From contig NZ_RYYV01000006.1 of the NCBI RefSeq assembly GCF_003977665.1, positions 248,001 through 312,000 of the forward strand: a stretch of DNA of 64,000 nucleotides, given 5' to 3'. The notes below the pieces were generated by a model. That model saw only the letters and a program-made list of their open reading frames with translations. It did no database searches and had not been told where the DNA came from. Every line of letters starts with the position of its first letter. Within the stretch, counting starts at the first letter, position 1. Positions 42,844 to 52,068 of the stretch are shown here, piece by piece. Made by a program: the position numbers and the translations under genes. This DNA comes from Dyella choica (GTDB lineage Bacteria > Pseudomonadota > Gammaproteobacteria > Xanthomonadales > Rhodanobacteraceae).

Positions 42844-44304
42844 ATGCCAAATAGCAACGTACTCATCATCGAATCCAACGGGACCCGTGCCGATATCGTC
42901 ATATCGGCCATGCAATTCATGGGGTTTTTACCGCAGCGATGGGATGCATCCTTGCCGACCGGCTCGATTGCGCACGACTGGCGAGCGGTTTACATCGGTG
43001 GGATCGAGGACGAAGGGCTTTGCGAACAACTGCTGGCATCGCTCGACGTGCCGCCTGAGCAGTTGCTGGTGCTGGTGGGGTCCGACTCGCCGCAGCTGGA
43101 GCGGCTGACCAAAGCCGGCTGTCCTCATGCTGCGCAGATCGAGGTTTTGGACTTTCCGCTGCGCTACGAACGCCTGGCCGAAGCAGTGCGCCGCGCGCCG
43201 ACCCTGCGCACCAGCAGCAGCCCCGCGCCATTGCGCCTGGTGGGTGGTTCCATCGCGATGGGGCGCGTCAATGCGTTGATCCGCCAGGTGTCGCCGTTCG
43301 ATTCCAGCGTGCTGGTGCTGGGGGAGTCTGGCACCGGCAAGGAAATGGTGGCACGCGCGATTCACGACTGCTCCCCGCGCCGCGACAAGCCGTTCGTGGC
43401 CATCAATTGCGGCGCCATTCCGGCGGAACTGCTCGAAAGCGAACTGTTCGGCCACGAGAAGGGCGCGTTCACCGGCGCCATCAGCACCCGCAAGGGACGC
43501 TTCGAGATGGCCGAGGGCGGCACGCTGTTCCTCGATGAAATCGGCGACATGAGCCTGCCGATGCAGGTGAAACTGCTGCGCGTGTTGCAGGAGCGTGTGT
43601 ACGAACGGGTCGGCAGCAACCGTACGCAGCGCTGCGATGTGCGCATCATCGCTGCCACCCATCGCAATCTGGAGACGTCCACTTCCGAAGGGCGCTTCCG
43701 TGAAGACCTGTATTATCGCCTCAGCGTGTTTCCGCTGGAGATGCCGCCGCTGCGCGAGCGCCTGGAGGACATGCCGGAGCTGATCGCCGAATTCAACCAG
43801 CGCCTGCAGCGCCGCGGCTTGCAGAGCGTGCGCTTCAGCGGCAGTGCGCTGCAGGCGCTACGCCAGCATCCGTGGCCGGGCAATGTGCGGGAATTGTCCA
43901 ACCTGGTCGAACGTCTTGCCATCCTCTATCCGAACGGCGAAGTGCGCGCCAGCGACTTGCCGGAAAAATACCGTGGTGCGCAGCCGATCGACGAAACCGG
44001 CGGCAGCGTGATCCGCGCGATGCTCGATGGCCAGGCCAAGCCTGCGCAGGCGCATCATCGCAGCTTGCTGGATACCGACGTGCTGCTGCCAGAGGGCGGC
44101 GTGGATCTGAAGGATCACCTGGCCGACATCGAAGTGGGGCTGATCCGCCAGGCGCTCGACATTACCGATGGCGTCGTGGCGCATGCCGCGAAGCTTCTGC
44201 GCATGCAGCGCACCACGCTGGTGGAGAAGCTTCGCAAGTACGGCCTGCAAGCGGCCTGCCGCGGCAACGAGGCGTCTCCCGAGAATGGCACAGCCGTTGC
44301 TTGA
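42844..44304 (+). CDS. fleQ: FleQ, sigma-54-dependent master flagellar activator
   Basis: The 486-residue protein has an N-terminal divergent receiver-like domain (1-120), an AAA+ domain (about 130-370) with Walker A GESGTGKEMVARA near 160, the sigma-54 contact loop GAFTGA at residues 207-212, and a Fis-type helix-turn-helix at the end (DGVVAHAAKLLRMQRTTLVEKL). FleQ opens RpoN promoters and is antagonised by FleN and c-di-GMP in Pseudomonas and Xanthomonas. The start at 42844 (MPNSNVLIIES) gives the family-like N-terminus. The last codons contain the fliE promoter. No rpoN gene lies in the window. Confidence 0.93.
   Translation: MPNSNVLIIESNGTRADIVISAMQFMGFLPQRWDASLPTGSIAHDWRAVYIGGIEDEGLCEQLLASLDVPPEQLLVLVGSDSPQLERLTKAGCPHAAQIEVLDFPLRYERLAEAVRRAPTLRTSSSPAPLRLVGGSIAMGRVNALIRQVSPFDSSVLVLGESGTGKEMVARAIHDCSPRRDKPFVAINCGAIPAELLESELFGHEKGAFTGAISTRKGRFEMAEGGTLFLDEIGDMSLPMQVKLLRVLQERVYERVGSNRTQRCDVRIIAATHRNLETSTSEGRFREDLYYRLSVFPLEMPPLRERLEDMPELIAEFNQRLQRRGLQSVRFSGSALQALRQHPWPGNVRELSNLVERLAILYPNGEVRASDLPEKYRGAQPIDETGGSVIRAMLDGQAKPAQAHHRSLLDTDVLLPEGGVDLKDHLADIEVGLIRQALDITDGVVAHAAKLLRMQRTTLVEKLRKYGLQAACRGNEASPENGTAVA
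44286..44301 (+). promoter_or_regulatory. sigma-54 promoter of fliE inside the fleQ 3' end
   Basis: TGGCACAGCCGTTGCT, with GG and GC 10 nt apart, matches the RpoN consensus exactly and ends at the base before the fleQ stop codon. The start near 44312 would be 29 nt before fliE, so the basal-body operon can be transcribed independently of fleQ. Confidence 0.88.
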
Positions 44305-44340
44305 AGCTCTTAGTAACCGCTCAAGCGCTGGAAAACCGAC

Positions 44341-44673
44341 ATGAGTCAGATCGACGTCAACAGTGTGCTTTCGCAAATGCGCGCACTCAGTTCGCTGGCC
44401 ACCGGCACGATGCCGACCGCTTCGCTGCCTGCTGCATCGAATGGGACCGGCGTGGATTTCGGCACGCTGTTCAGGCAGTCCATCGGATCGGTGGCCGCGC
44501 AGCAGAATGAAGCGCAAAAGCAGGTCGGCGCGTTCGAGCGTGGCGATCCCGGCGCCGATATCGTCAAGACGTCGATCGCGGGGCAGAAGGCGGATCTCGC
44601 CTTTCGCGGTCTGGTGGAAGTGCGCAACAAGCTGGTGGATGCGTACACCACCATCATGAACATGCCGGTTTGA
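44341..44673 (+). CDS. fliE: FliE, MS-ring/rod junction protein
   Basis: The 110-residue protein shows the FliE pattern: GVDFGTLFRQSIGSVAAQQNEAQ, then FERGDPGADIVKTSIAGQKADLAF and a terminal EVRNKLVDAYTTIMNMPV. It joins the MS ring to the rod and is the first exported substrate. It follows fleQ by 36 bp, with its own sigma-54 promoter, and is separated from fliF by a 122-bp repeat. Confidence 0.94.
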   Translation: MSQIDVNSVLSQMRALSSLATGTMPTASLPAASNGTGVDFGTLFRQSIGSVAAQQNEAQKQVGAFERGDPGADIVKTSIAGQKADLAFRGLVEVRNKLVDAYTTIMNMPV

Positions 44674-44682
44674 CCCAACTGG

Positions 44683-44804
44683 GTCATCCCCGCGAAAGCG
44701 GGGGCCCCTTGCATCGACCACGCGCTCGAAGGACGCCAACATAAAACGCCCTGCGTGCTTCGCACCAAGTACCAAGACGGGATTCCTGCGTTCGCGGGAA
44801 TGAC
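44683..44804. repeat. Palindromic element (family C) between fliE and fliF
   Basis: The left end GTCATCCCCGCGAAAGCGGG is matched by a right end GATTCCTGCGTTCGCGGGAATGAC in inverted form, so the 122-bp block has terminal inverted repeats that begin and end with GTCAT/ATGAC. It has no coding capacity. It lies inside an otherwise compact operon. Confidence 0.85.
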
Positions 44805-44831
44805 GGCAAAAATAACTACTAATTCACCCTC

Positions 44832-46505
44832 ATGGCCGACAATATTCCTGCCACCACGCCATCGCGCCAGGACCAGCTGAAAATCCTGCTGCGCAATCCG
44901 ATGACTCGCCTGCTGATGCTGCTGGTGGGCGTTGCCGCGGCAGTGGCCCTGGGCGTCGGCATTGTGCTGTGGTCTCGCGGCCCCAGCTTTGCCTTGCTGT
45001 ATGCCGGGCTCGATCCGAAAGATGCCGCGGCGGTCACGCAGGCTCTGCAAAGCAGCAACACGCCGTTTCGGCTCGGCGCGGATGGCGCTTCCATTTCGGT
45101 GCCGGCCGACGTATTGGCGGACGCGCGACTGAAGCTCGCAGCGCAAGGATTGCCGCAAGGCAATACCGCCGGCGCCACCTTGCCGCAAAGCGATTCGCCT
45201 TTCGGCATGAGCGACCTGGCCGAAAGCACGCGTTATCGCGAAATGCTGGAAACGGATCTGGGCAACACCATTGCCGGCCTCCAGTTCGTGCGCGCTGCGC
45301 GCGTGCACCTGGCCCTGCCTAAACCTTCCGCCTTCATCCGTGACAATCATCCGGCCAGTGCGTCCGTGCTGCTCACGCTGTATCCCGGCCGCCAGCTCGA
45401 CAGCAGCCAGGTCCAGGCCATCGTGCATCTGGTGTCTTCCAGCGTGCCGGATCTCGATCCCGCGCAGGTGTCGGTGGTGGATCAGCAGGGCTCGCTGCTC
45501 ACGAATTCCGATCCCAACAGCCCTGCCGCGGTGGGTGATGCGCACATGCGCCTGGTGACGCGCATGGAAAACAGCTACGCGCAGCGCGTCGAAACGTTGC
45601 TCACGCCGCTGGTCGGCAACGGACGCGTGCGCGCCCAGGTCAACGTGGCGCTCGATTTCAGCGAAACCGAAAAAGCCAGTGAAAGCTATGACGGCGACAA
45701 GCCGGCGTTGCGCAGCGAGCAAACCAGCAGCGAACAAAAACGTGACGGCGGCAATGGCGAGATCGCTGGTGCATTGAGCAACCAGCCGCCCAATTCCGTG
45801 GCGCAGCCAACGGCGGCCAAACCCAACGCCGGCGCGCCACCGGCCGCGAACGCCGCGGCAAGCAGTGCTGCCAGTGCAACGCCGACTGACACTTCGTCCA
45901 GTGCCACGCGCAACTACGAACTCGGCCGCACCGTCAGCCACGTCACCGATCCGGCCGGCCGGCTGACGCGTTTGACGGTCGCCGTGGTGGTCGACAACAA
46001 GCCCGCGCCGGACGGCAAGGGCAAGAGCGTTCCGCTCACCACGCAGGAATTGCAGCACCTGAGCGATCTCACCAAGAACGCAGTGGGCTACAACGAACAG
46101 CGCGGCGACGGCGTCACCGTGATCAACCAGGCGTTTTCTGACGATACGGCGAGCGACGTTGCGCCGGTGGCGCAGCCATTCTGGTTGCGTCCGGGCATGC
46201 TCGATCTGATCAAGCAAGGCGCCGGCATTCTGATCGCCCTGCTGATTGCGTTTGGCTTGCTGCGGCCCCTGCTCAAGGGGCTGCTGCGCGGGCCGGAACC
46301 GATGACCGCGCTGGCCGGACCGGTTCCCACGGTTTCCGTACGCATCGCCGACGACGATCGCGATGAGCCGGTGCGCATCACTTCGCCGCAGATCCAGAAC
46401 ATGGCGTACGAGCAGAAGATCGGCCTCGCACGCAAGCTGGTGCAGGAAAACTCCAAGCAGGTCGCGCAGGTCGTGATGAACTGGGTGGGCGAAGATGGCA
46501 GCTGA
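44832..46505 (+). CDS. fliF: FliF, MS-ring protein
   Basis: The 557-residue protein has two membrane segments (about 28-50 and 457-482) that border the periplasmic ring-building domains. LYAGLDPKDAAAVTQAL and ARVHLALPKPSAFI are conserved ring-building segments. A Ala/Pro-rich linker (about 320-350) precedes the second membrane segment, and the cytoplasmic tail would bind FliG. It is the first ring assembled in the inner membrane. The gene overlaps fliG by 11 bp. Confidence 0.95.
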   Translation: MADNIPATTPSRQDQLKILLRNPMTRLLMLLVGVAAAVALGVGIVLWSRGPSFALLYAGLDPKDAAAVTQALQSSNTPFRLGADGASISVPADVLADARLKLAAQGLPQGNTAGATLPQSDSPFGMSDLAESTRYREMLETDLGNTIAGLQFVRAARVHLALPKPSAFIRDNHPASASVLLTLYPGRQLDSSQVQAIVHLVSSSVPDLDPAQVSVVDQQGSLLTNSDPNSPAAVGDAHMRLVTRMENSYAQRVETLLTPLVGNGRVRAQVNVALDFSETEKASESYDGDKPALRSEQTSSEQKRDGGNGEIAGALSNQPPNSVAQPTAAKPNAGAPPAANAAASSAASATPTDTSSSATRNYELGRTVSHVTDPAGRLTRLTVAVVVDNKPAPDGKGKSVPLTTQELQHLSDLTKNAVGYNEQRGDGVTVINQAFSDDTASDVAPVAQPFWLRPGMLDLIKQGAGILIALLIAFGLLRPLLKGLLRGPEPMTALAGPVPTVSVRIADDDRDEPVRITSPQIQNMAYEQKIGLARKLVQENSKQVAQVVMNWVGEDGS

Positions 46506-47508
46506 GCAGAATCACGCGCTCAACGGCGCGCAACGCGCCGCCATCCTGCTGCTGACGCTGGGCGAACAGGATGCCGCCGAGGTGCTCAAGCACCTGAGTG
46601 CGCGCGACGTGCAGGCGGTTGGCACCGCGATGGCCACGCTCAGCAACATTTCACGCGACCAGGTGGAGCATGTGCTCGGTCGTCTCAGCGACGACATCGG
46701 CCGCCAGACCGCGCTCGGCGTGGGCACCGAGGACTACATCCGCAAGGTGCTGGTCAGCGCGCTGGGCGAAACCAAGGCCGGCAGCCTGATCGACCGCATC
46801 CTGCTGGGGCGTTCCACCAAGGGTCTGGAATCGCTGAAGTGGATGGAAAGCCGCGCCATCGCCGAGATGATCGGCATGGAACATCCGCAGATCATTGCGC
46901 TGGTGCTGGCACATCTAGAACCGGACCAGGCCGCCGAGGTGATCGGTTACCTGCCGCAGCGTGTCCGCAGCGATGCGGTCATGCGCATTGCCAACCTCGA
47001 CGGCGTGCAGCCGCAGGCGCTCAACGAACTGGACGAGATCATGGAGCGCCAGTTTTCCGGCAGCTCGAGCAAATTGAAGTCGGCCACCGTCGGCGGCCTG
47101 AAGGCGGCCGCGGACATCCTCAACGCGATGGAAACCTCGCGCGAAGCCGAGTTGATGAGCGCGATCCGCAGCCACGACGCCGGCCTCAGCACCAAGATCG
47201 AAGACCTGATGTTCGTGTTCGACGACCTGGCAGGGATCGACGACCGCAGCATGCAGACCCTGTTGCGCGAAGTGCCGTCCACGCGCCTGATCATCGCGCT
47301 GAAGGGCTGCGAGCCCTCCGTGCGGGAAAAAATCTTCGCCAACATGTCCAAGCGTGCCGCCGACATGCTGCGCGACGACCTGGAAGTGAAGGGCCCGGTG
47401 AAGCTCAGCGAAGTCGATGCCGCGCAAAAAGAGGTGTTGCAGATCGCACGCAAGCTGGCGGATGCGGGGCAGATCAGCCTGACGGCCGGTGGCGATGAGT
47501 TTGTGTGA
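46495..47508 (+). CDS. fliG: FliG, motor switch protein
   Basis: The 337-residue protein has the N-terminal FliF-binding domain, the EHPQ motif (MEHPQIIALVLAHL near 127) and the C-terminal torque domain with the charged helix around DLMFVFDDLAGIDDRSMQTLLREV. Length equals the family norm (about 330). It couples ion flow through the stator to rotation. The start overlaps the fliF end, and the stop shares bases with the fliH start. Confidence 0.96.
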   Translation: MAAEQNHALNGAQRAAILLLTLGEQDAAEVLKHLSARDVQAVGTAMATLSNISRDQVEHVLGRLSDDIGRQTALGVGTEDYIRKVLVSALGETKAGSLIDRILLGRSTKGLESLKWMESRAIAEMIGMEHPQIIALVLAHLEPDQAAEVIGYLPQRVRSDAVMRIANLDGVQPQALNELDEIMERQFSGSSSKLKSATVGGLKAAADILNAMETSREAELMSAIRSHDAGLSTKIEDLMFVFDDLAGIDDRSMQTLLREVPSTRLIIALKGCEPSVREKIFANMSKRAADMLRDDLEVKGPVKLSEVDAAQKEVLQIARKLADAGQISLTAGGDEFV

Positions 47509-48143
47509 TGCCTAACGTTCTCAGCCGCGAAACCATTGCCGGCTTCGACCGCTGGGAGCCCCCTTCGGTCGGCGCCGATCAAGGCACGCCGGAACCTGCG
47601 GCGCCACCTGGCCCCACCCTCTATGAGCTGGAGGAAATCGAACGCCAGGCGCGTGAAGAGGGCTATGCGGCTGGCCTGGGCGAAGGCCGTGCCGCGGCCA
47701 AGAAAGAACTCGACGAACGTCTGGCGCGCCTCGATGCCATCTGCACCGCCGCAGCGCGCCCGCTGGCCGGGATGGACGACGCCGTCGAGCGCGAGCTCGC
47801 GCTGCTCGCCACCGTGATTGCCCGCCGCGTGATAACGCGCGAATTGCAGCTCGATCCGTCATTGATCGAACGCGCGGTGCGTGAAGCTGCCGCGGCCTTG
47901 CCGTCGGCAGCACGCGACTTGCGCGTGTGGGTGCATCCCGGCGACATGGATCTGCTGCGCGAGCTCGGCGCCGCCGAGACGAATTGGCGCTTTGGCGCGA
48001 ACCCGGCCCTGCAGCGCGGCGATTGCGTCCTGGAAAGCGCGAGCTCGCGCCTGGACGCGCGAGTCAGCACGCGGCTGGCGGCTGTGGTCGATGCGGTGAT
48101 CGGCGACGATCTTGACGACGGCGAGGATGAGGTTTCCGCATGA
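47508..48143 (+). CDS. fliH: FliH, regulator of the export ATPase
   Basis: The 211-residue protein has a GxxxG-like helix ([21 protein letters not shown] in outline) and a C-terminal V-ATPase subunit E-like region ([16 protein letters not shown]). FliH binds FliI and carries it to the export gate. ATG at 47508 is preferred over GTG at 47505 because it forms the TGATG overlap with fliG. It overlaps fliI by 4 bp. Confidence 0.92.
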   Translation: MPNVLSRETIAGFDRWEPPSVGADQGTPEPAAPPGPTLYELEEIERQAREEGYAAGLGEGRAAAKKELDERLARLDAICTAAARPLAGMDDAVERELALLATVIARRVITRELQLDPSLIERAVREAAAALPSAARDLRVWVHPGDMDLLRELGAAETNWRFGANPALQRGDCVLESASSRLDARVSTRLAAVVDAVIGDDLDDGEDEVSA

Positions 48144-49501
48144 CCGCCTCGGCGCCAAGCAGACACCAGCGCTGGCGCCGGCAGCTTGCCTTGCGTACCC
48201 AGCATGCGCGTTCCGCGCAGATGCTGACGGCCGAAGGTCGTTTGCGTCGCGTGGTTGGCTTGACGCTGGAGGCCGAGGGCTGCGAAGCGCCGCTGGGTGC
48301 GCGCTGCCTGGTCGACGCAGCTGATGGCACTGAACTGGATACCGAAGTGGTGGGCTTTGCCGACGAACGTCTGCTGCTGATGCCGGTAACCGAGATGCAT
48401 GGAGTGCTGCCGAATGCGCGGGTGCGGCCTTGTTCGCGTGCGGGCGGCCTGCCGGTGGGCGAGGCTTTGCTGGGACGCGTGATCGGCGCTGACGGGATGC
48501 CGCTGGATGGCGCAGGTCCGTTGCATGCGGAAAGCCACGCGGCGCTGAAGCGCGAGCCGATCAATCCGATGGCGCGCAAGCCGATCGATACGCCGCTCGA
48601 TACCGGCGTGTGTGCGATCAACGCCTTGCTGACCGTGGGGCGCGGCCAGCGTATCGGGCTGTTTGCCGGTTCCGGCGTGGGTAAATCCACTTTGCTCGGC
48701 ATGATGACGCGTTACACCGACGCCGACGTGGTCGTGGTCGGCCTGATCGGCGAGCGCGGCCGCGAGGTGAAGGAATTCGTCGAGCAGACGCTGGGCCACG
48801 AGGGTCGCGAGCGCGCGGTGATCGTCGCCGCGCCGGCCGATGCGCCGCCGTTGAAGCGCTTGCGCGGTGCGCAATATGCCACCGCGATCGCCGAATGGTT
48901 CCGCGATCGCGGCCAGCGTGTGCTGCTGCTGATGGATTCGTTGACGCGTTACGCCCAGGCCCAACGCGAAATCGCGTTGGCGATCGGCGAGCCGCCGGCG
49001 ACCAAGGGTTATCCGCCGTCCGTGTTCGCCATGCTGCCGGCTTTGGTCGAGCGAGCGGGCAATGATGCGCAAGGACGCGGTTCCATCACCGCGTTCTATA
49101 CCGTGCTGACCGAGGGCGACGATCATCGCCACGATCCCATCGCCGATGCGGCGCGCGCCATCCTGGACGGCCATATCGTGCTGTCGCGCGATCTCGCGGA
49201 GGCAGGGCATTACCCGGCGATCGATATTGAAGCCTCGATCAGCCGCGTGATGCCCGCCGTGGTGGCGAAGGATCAGATGCGCGCTGCGCAGCGATTCCGC
49301 CAGGTCTATTCGGCTTATCGCCAGCGCCAGGACCTGATCGCGGTGGGGGCGTACCAGAAAGGGTCCGACCATCAGGTCGACCTGGCCATCGCACTGTATC
49401 CGCGCCTGCAGCGATTCCTGCAACAGGAGGTCGACGAGCCCGTCGAACTGCAAGCTGCCCAGGAACGGCTCGAGTCCATTACCGCGGAGATCAAGGCATG
49501 A
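48140..49501 (+). CDS. fliI: FliI, flagellar export ATPase
   Basis: The 453-residue protein is an F1-beta-like ATPase with Walker [16 protein letters not shown] near residue 177 and Walker [16 protein letters not shown] near 260, plus the conserved [15 protein letters not shown] segment. It releases chaperone-substrate complexes at the type III gate. The coupled start overlaps fliH by four bases. Confidence 0.96.
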   Translation: MTASAPSRHQRWRRQLALRTQHARSAQMLTAEGRLRRVVGLTLEAEGCEAPLGARCLVDAADGTELDTEVVGFADERLLLMPVTEMHGVLPNARVRPCSRAGGLPVGEALLGRVIGADGMPLDGAGPLHAESHAALKREPINPMARKPIDTPLDTGVCAINALLTVGRGQRIGLFAGSGVGKSTLLGMMTRYTDADVVVVGLIGERGREVKEFVEQTLGHEGRERAVIVAAPADAPPLKRLRGAQYATAIAEWFRDRGQRVLLLMDSLTRYAQAQREIALAIGEPPATKGYPPSVFAMLPALVERAGNDAQGRGSITAFYTVLTEGDDHRHDPIADAARAILDGHIVLSRDLAEAGHYPAIDIEASISRVMPAVVAKDQMRAAQRFRQVYSAYRQRQDLIAVGAYQKGSDHQVDLAIALYPRLQRFLQQEVDEPVELQAAQERLESITAEIKA

Positions 49502-49935
49502 CATCGCGCTCGGACCGGTTGCAGCCTGCCGTGGACCAGGCCCAGCGCCGCCAGAAAGAGGCGTTGCAGCGCCTGGCCGAGCATCAACAGAAGCTTGCGC
49601 AGGCCGAACAGCAACTTGAGGAGCTGCATCGCTACCGGCGTGAATACGGCCTCAGCGACGGCGGGCTGACAGTGAGCGCGCTGCTCAACCGTCAACAATT
49701 CGTCGAGCGCATCGACCAGGCCATCGTGCAGCAAAGCCGCCTGATCGAACGCCTGCAGCGCCTGCTCGAGGGCGCGCGCGAACGCTGGCTGCAGGCGCAT
49801 GCGCGCGAGAGCGCGCTGGGCAGCGTGGTGGAGCGTTTGCGCAAGCAGGAACACCAGAGCGAGCAGCGCCTCGAGCAGGCGGAAGTGGATGAGCGGATGC
49901 AGTACCGCGGCCGCCGGGCAGGCTCACCATCCTGA
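49498..49935 (+). CDS. fliJ: FliJ, export chaperone/ATPase stalk
   Basis: The 145-residue protein is a single long coiled coil of Arg, Gln, Glu and Leu, typical for FliJ, with [15 protein letters not shown]-like sequence near residue 40. FliJ inserts into the FliI ring like the gamma subunit of F1. The ATGA overlap links it to fliI. Confidence 0.88.
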   Translation: MTSRSDRLQPAVDQAQRRQKEALQRLAEHQQKLAQAEQQLEELHRYRREYGLSDGGLTVSALLNRQQFVERIDQAIVQQSRLIERLQRLLEGARERWLQAHARESALGSVVERLRKQEHQSEQRLEQAEVDERMQYRGRRAGSPS

Positions 49936-49996
49936 AGCCTGCCAATGGCCTGGTTCTTGCCTCTATCCCCCCTAACTTCAAGACGAGTACTCGCGC

Positions 49997-51241
49997 ATGA
50001 GCGCCACTCCGCTACTTGCACTACCGGTCACTCCCGCGACACCGAGCCATCTGGCGCCGTCGACGGGCAGCCGCAGCCTGCACAGCGGCGGTAGCTTCCA
50101 TTCACACCTGGAGTCGGCGCAGCAGGACCAGCAGTCATCGCAAGACGCGCAAAGCACTTCGTCGAACGGCGATCAACGACAGAGCGGCAACAACGCCCGG
50201 AGCGACAGCACACCGGCTGGCGACACTTCCAGCAACACCAGCAAACCCGGCGACGATGCAGCACAGAACGAGCGCGCTCCTGGCATCGATCTCACCGGTG
50301 CTGCCGGCAGCCTGGCGGGTATGGTGCTGAGCCTGATCGACCATGCGAATGGTGATCACCCAGGTGCTGCACCGAGCCCGGCCAAGCAGGGCGCGAGCAA
50401 CAAGCAACCTGCCGCCCCGCTGCCGGCAGCGTCGACGGCAACCATGGCTCCAGTACCGTTGCCCGCAATCAATCCGCTGCCCTTGGCGGCAACGGGTTCA
50501 AGTGCGCCGCAAACGGGTGCTGCATTGACCGATGCCATCGGCAGCGCCTTGTCAACCAAATCGTCCCTGGAATGGGACGTCAAAGGCGGCGACAGCAGTG
50601 CGGGCGATGCTACTGCGGCCGGGACGCCCGTCGGCACGGATACCGGCAGCCCAATCCAGGGCATCGCCGATGGCGTGCAATCGCTTGCGGGCAGTGCGGC
50701 CGCAAGCGCGCATGCTGCGCTACCGGCAGGCGCGACGTTTACCCCGGACACCACCTCCGGCATGACTGCGCTGGGCAATCTCACCGCTACACCGGTGGTT
50801 CCTTCAAGCAACGCCACGCATAGCCTGAGGGTGGACGCGCCCGTTGGTTCCTCCGGCTTCGCCAAGGAACTCGGCCAGCAGATTACCTGGCTCAGCGGTC
50901 AGGAAGTGAAGCAGGCACAAATACGCCTCAATCCGCAGGGCCTGGGCCCGCTCGACGTGAAGGTGAGCGTGGATCGCGGCCGTGTGGATGTGAGCTTCAT
51001 GACGCAGCATCCCGCCACTACCGCCGCCGTACAGCAAGGACTGGATCAGCTCCATCAGATGCTGGGCGGGCAGGGTTTGTCGCTTGGTCACGCCACGGTT
51101 GGCCAGCACGCGCAACAGCAGTTCGGCGGGCGGTCGGAACAGCAGGCCCAGGCTTCCGGCAACTCGAACGACGAACCCGCCGATACACCGGTCGCTATGG
51201 CGGCACGTGTTGCGATAGGTCTGGTTGACGCGTTTGCCTGA
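49997..51241 (+). CDS. fliK: FliK, hook-length control protein
   Basis: The 414-residue protein has a long disordered Ser/Gln/Asp/Ala-rich N-terminal part and a C-terminal Flg_hook domain (about 285-370) with QAQIRLNPQGLGPLDVKVS and VQQGLDQLHQMLGGQGLSL. FliK measures the hook and switches export specificity through FlhB. ATG at 49997 follows a 61-bp gap after fliJ. The next gene lies beyond a repeat pair. Confidence 0.93.
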   Translation: MSATPLLALPVTPATPSHLAPSTGSRSLHSGGSFHSHLESAQQDQQSSQDAQSTSSNGDQRQSGNNARSDSTPAGDTSSNTSKPGDDAAQNERAPGIDLTGAAGSLAGMVLSLIDHANGDHPGAAPSPAKQGASNKQPAAPLPAASTATMAPVPLPAINPLPLAATGSSAPQTGAALTDAIGSALSTKSSLEWDVKGGDSSAGDATAAGTPVGTDTGSPIQGIADGVQSLAGSAAASAHAALPAGATFTPDTTSGMTALGNLTATPVVPSSNATHSLRVDAPVGSSGFAKELGQQITWLSGQEVKQAQIRLNPQGLGPLDVKVSVDRGRVDVSFMTQHPATTAAVQQGLDQLHQMLGGQGLSLGHATVGQHAQQQFGGRSEQQAQASGNSNDEPADTPVAMAARVAIGLVDAFA

Positions 51242-51265
51242 CACTCCACGAATGGGATAACAATC

Positions 51266-51338
51266 GTAGGCTGGGTTGCCAAACCCAGCATCGCGCGACT
51301 GCATGCATGGCAATGCTGGGTTTGGCAACCCAGCCTAC
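51266..51338. repeat. REP-type palindromic pair (family A), copy 6
   Basis: Units at 51266-51289 and 51315-51338 carry the variant GTAGGCTGGGTTGCCAAACC and its reverse complement, with compensatory changes on both sides of the stem (TTGCCAA in place of ATGACAAT). Compensation supports a selected hairpin. Confidence 0.9.
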
Positions 51339-51480
51339 GCCGCTGCGTCCCAATCAACGCTGGCGCAACGTCGAAATTCCCTCACCCGTTCACGCGCCTG
51401 TATCCCGGCACGCGTCAATAAAACGCCGTTCCATTGCTGCACGAATCACGCAAACCGCACCATGGCGCGCTTTCAAAGCG

Positions 51481-51496
51481 TGGCACGCCGCTTGCT
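51481..51496 (+). promoter_or_regulatory. sigma-54 promoter of the fliL operon
   Basis: TGGCACGCCGCTTGCT is a full match to the RpoN consensus TGGCACG-N4-TTGCW with correct 10-nt spacing between GG and GC. The start near 51507 precedes fliL by 60 nt. Confidence 0.9.
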
Positions 51497-51566
51497 AAAA
51501 ACCCCGTAGCCAAGCCCGCTTCGATTCGAGGCGCGGCGTCATGTCTTGTATGGAATGGGGTTGTTC

Positions 51567-52055
51567 ATGGCTAACGCCGACAATAGGGAAGACGAAGCTC
51601 CTGCCACAACGACCAAGAAGAAGGGCGGCAGGGCGATGATGTTTGCTGGGATTGCCATGCTCGTACTGCTTGGCGCAGGCGGCTACCTGTACACCCGCGG
51701 CCATGGCGCGCAAGCCGCGGCCACGCCGCCGAAGCCGCCAGAATTGTTCTTGCCGCTGGATCCTGCGTTCGTGGTGAATTTCCAGGATCAGGACGCCACG
51801 CGCTACCTGCAGGTCGGAGTGACGGTGATGACGCACGACCCGGCCGCAGTGCAGGCGATGAAAGAAAGTGATCCGGTGATCCGCAATGCGCTGGTGATGC
51901 TGTTCAGCAGCCAGACCTACGCGGGACTCAGCGACATTACGGGCAAGCAGAAGCTGCAGAACCAGGCGCTGGACGCCGTGCGCAAGGTCGTGGCCGACAA
52001 GACCGGCAAGCCGGATGTCGATGCCCTGTACTTCACCAGCTTCGTAATGCAATGA
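51567..52055 (+). CDS. fliL: FliL, basal-body/stator-associated membrane protein
   Basis: The 162-residue protein has a short charged cytoplasmic N-terminus, one membrane helix (about 24-42, MMFAGIAMLVLLGAGGYLY) and a periplasmic domain with FLPLDPAFVVNFQDQDATRYLQV and VIRNALVMLFSSQTY, characteristic of FliL. It surrounds the stator and supports torque. The start at 51567 is chosen because GGGG stands 8-11 nt upstream; ATG at 51555 and TTG at 51546 are other options. First gene after the sigma-54 promoter. Confidence 0.92.
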   Translation: MANADNREDEAPATTTKKKGGRAMMFAGIAMLVLLGAGGYLYTRGHGAQAAATPPKPPELFLPLDPAFVVNFQDQDATRYLQVGVTVMTHDPAAVQAMKESDPVIRNALVMLFSSQTYAGLSDITGKQKLQNQALDAVRKVVADKTGKPDVDALYFTSFVMQ

Positions 52056-52068
52056 CGGAAACGACGCG

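Larger units (their letters stand above)
51242..51566. other. 325-bp gap between fliK and fliL
   Basis: The gap contains a family A repeat pair (51266-51338) and the sigma-54 promoter of fliL (51481-51496). Nothing else with coding or RNA-gene character was seen. The repeat probably ends the fliE-fliK transcript. Confidence 0.75.

Noticed and set aside
44346-46217. 623-codon minus-strand frame opposite fliE-fliF
   Set aside because: It crosses the fliE gene, the family C repeat and fliF; composition is of an antisense shadow.
47663-49504. 613-codon open frame on the minus strand opposite fliH-fliI
   Set aside because: Shadow of fliI codon bias; no ribosome site, no recognisable protein, and it crosses the fliH-fliI junction.
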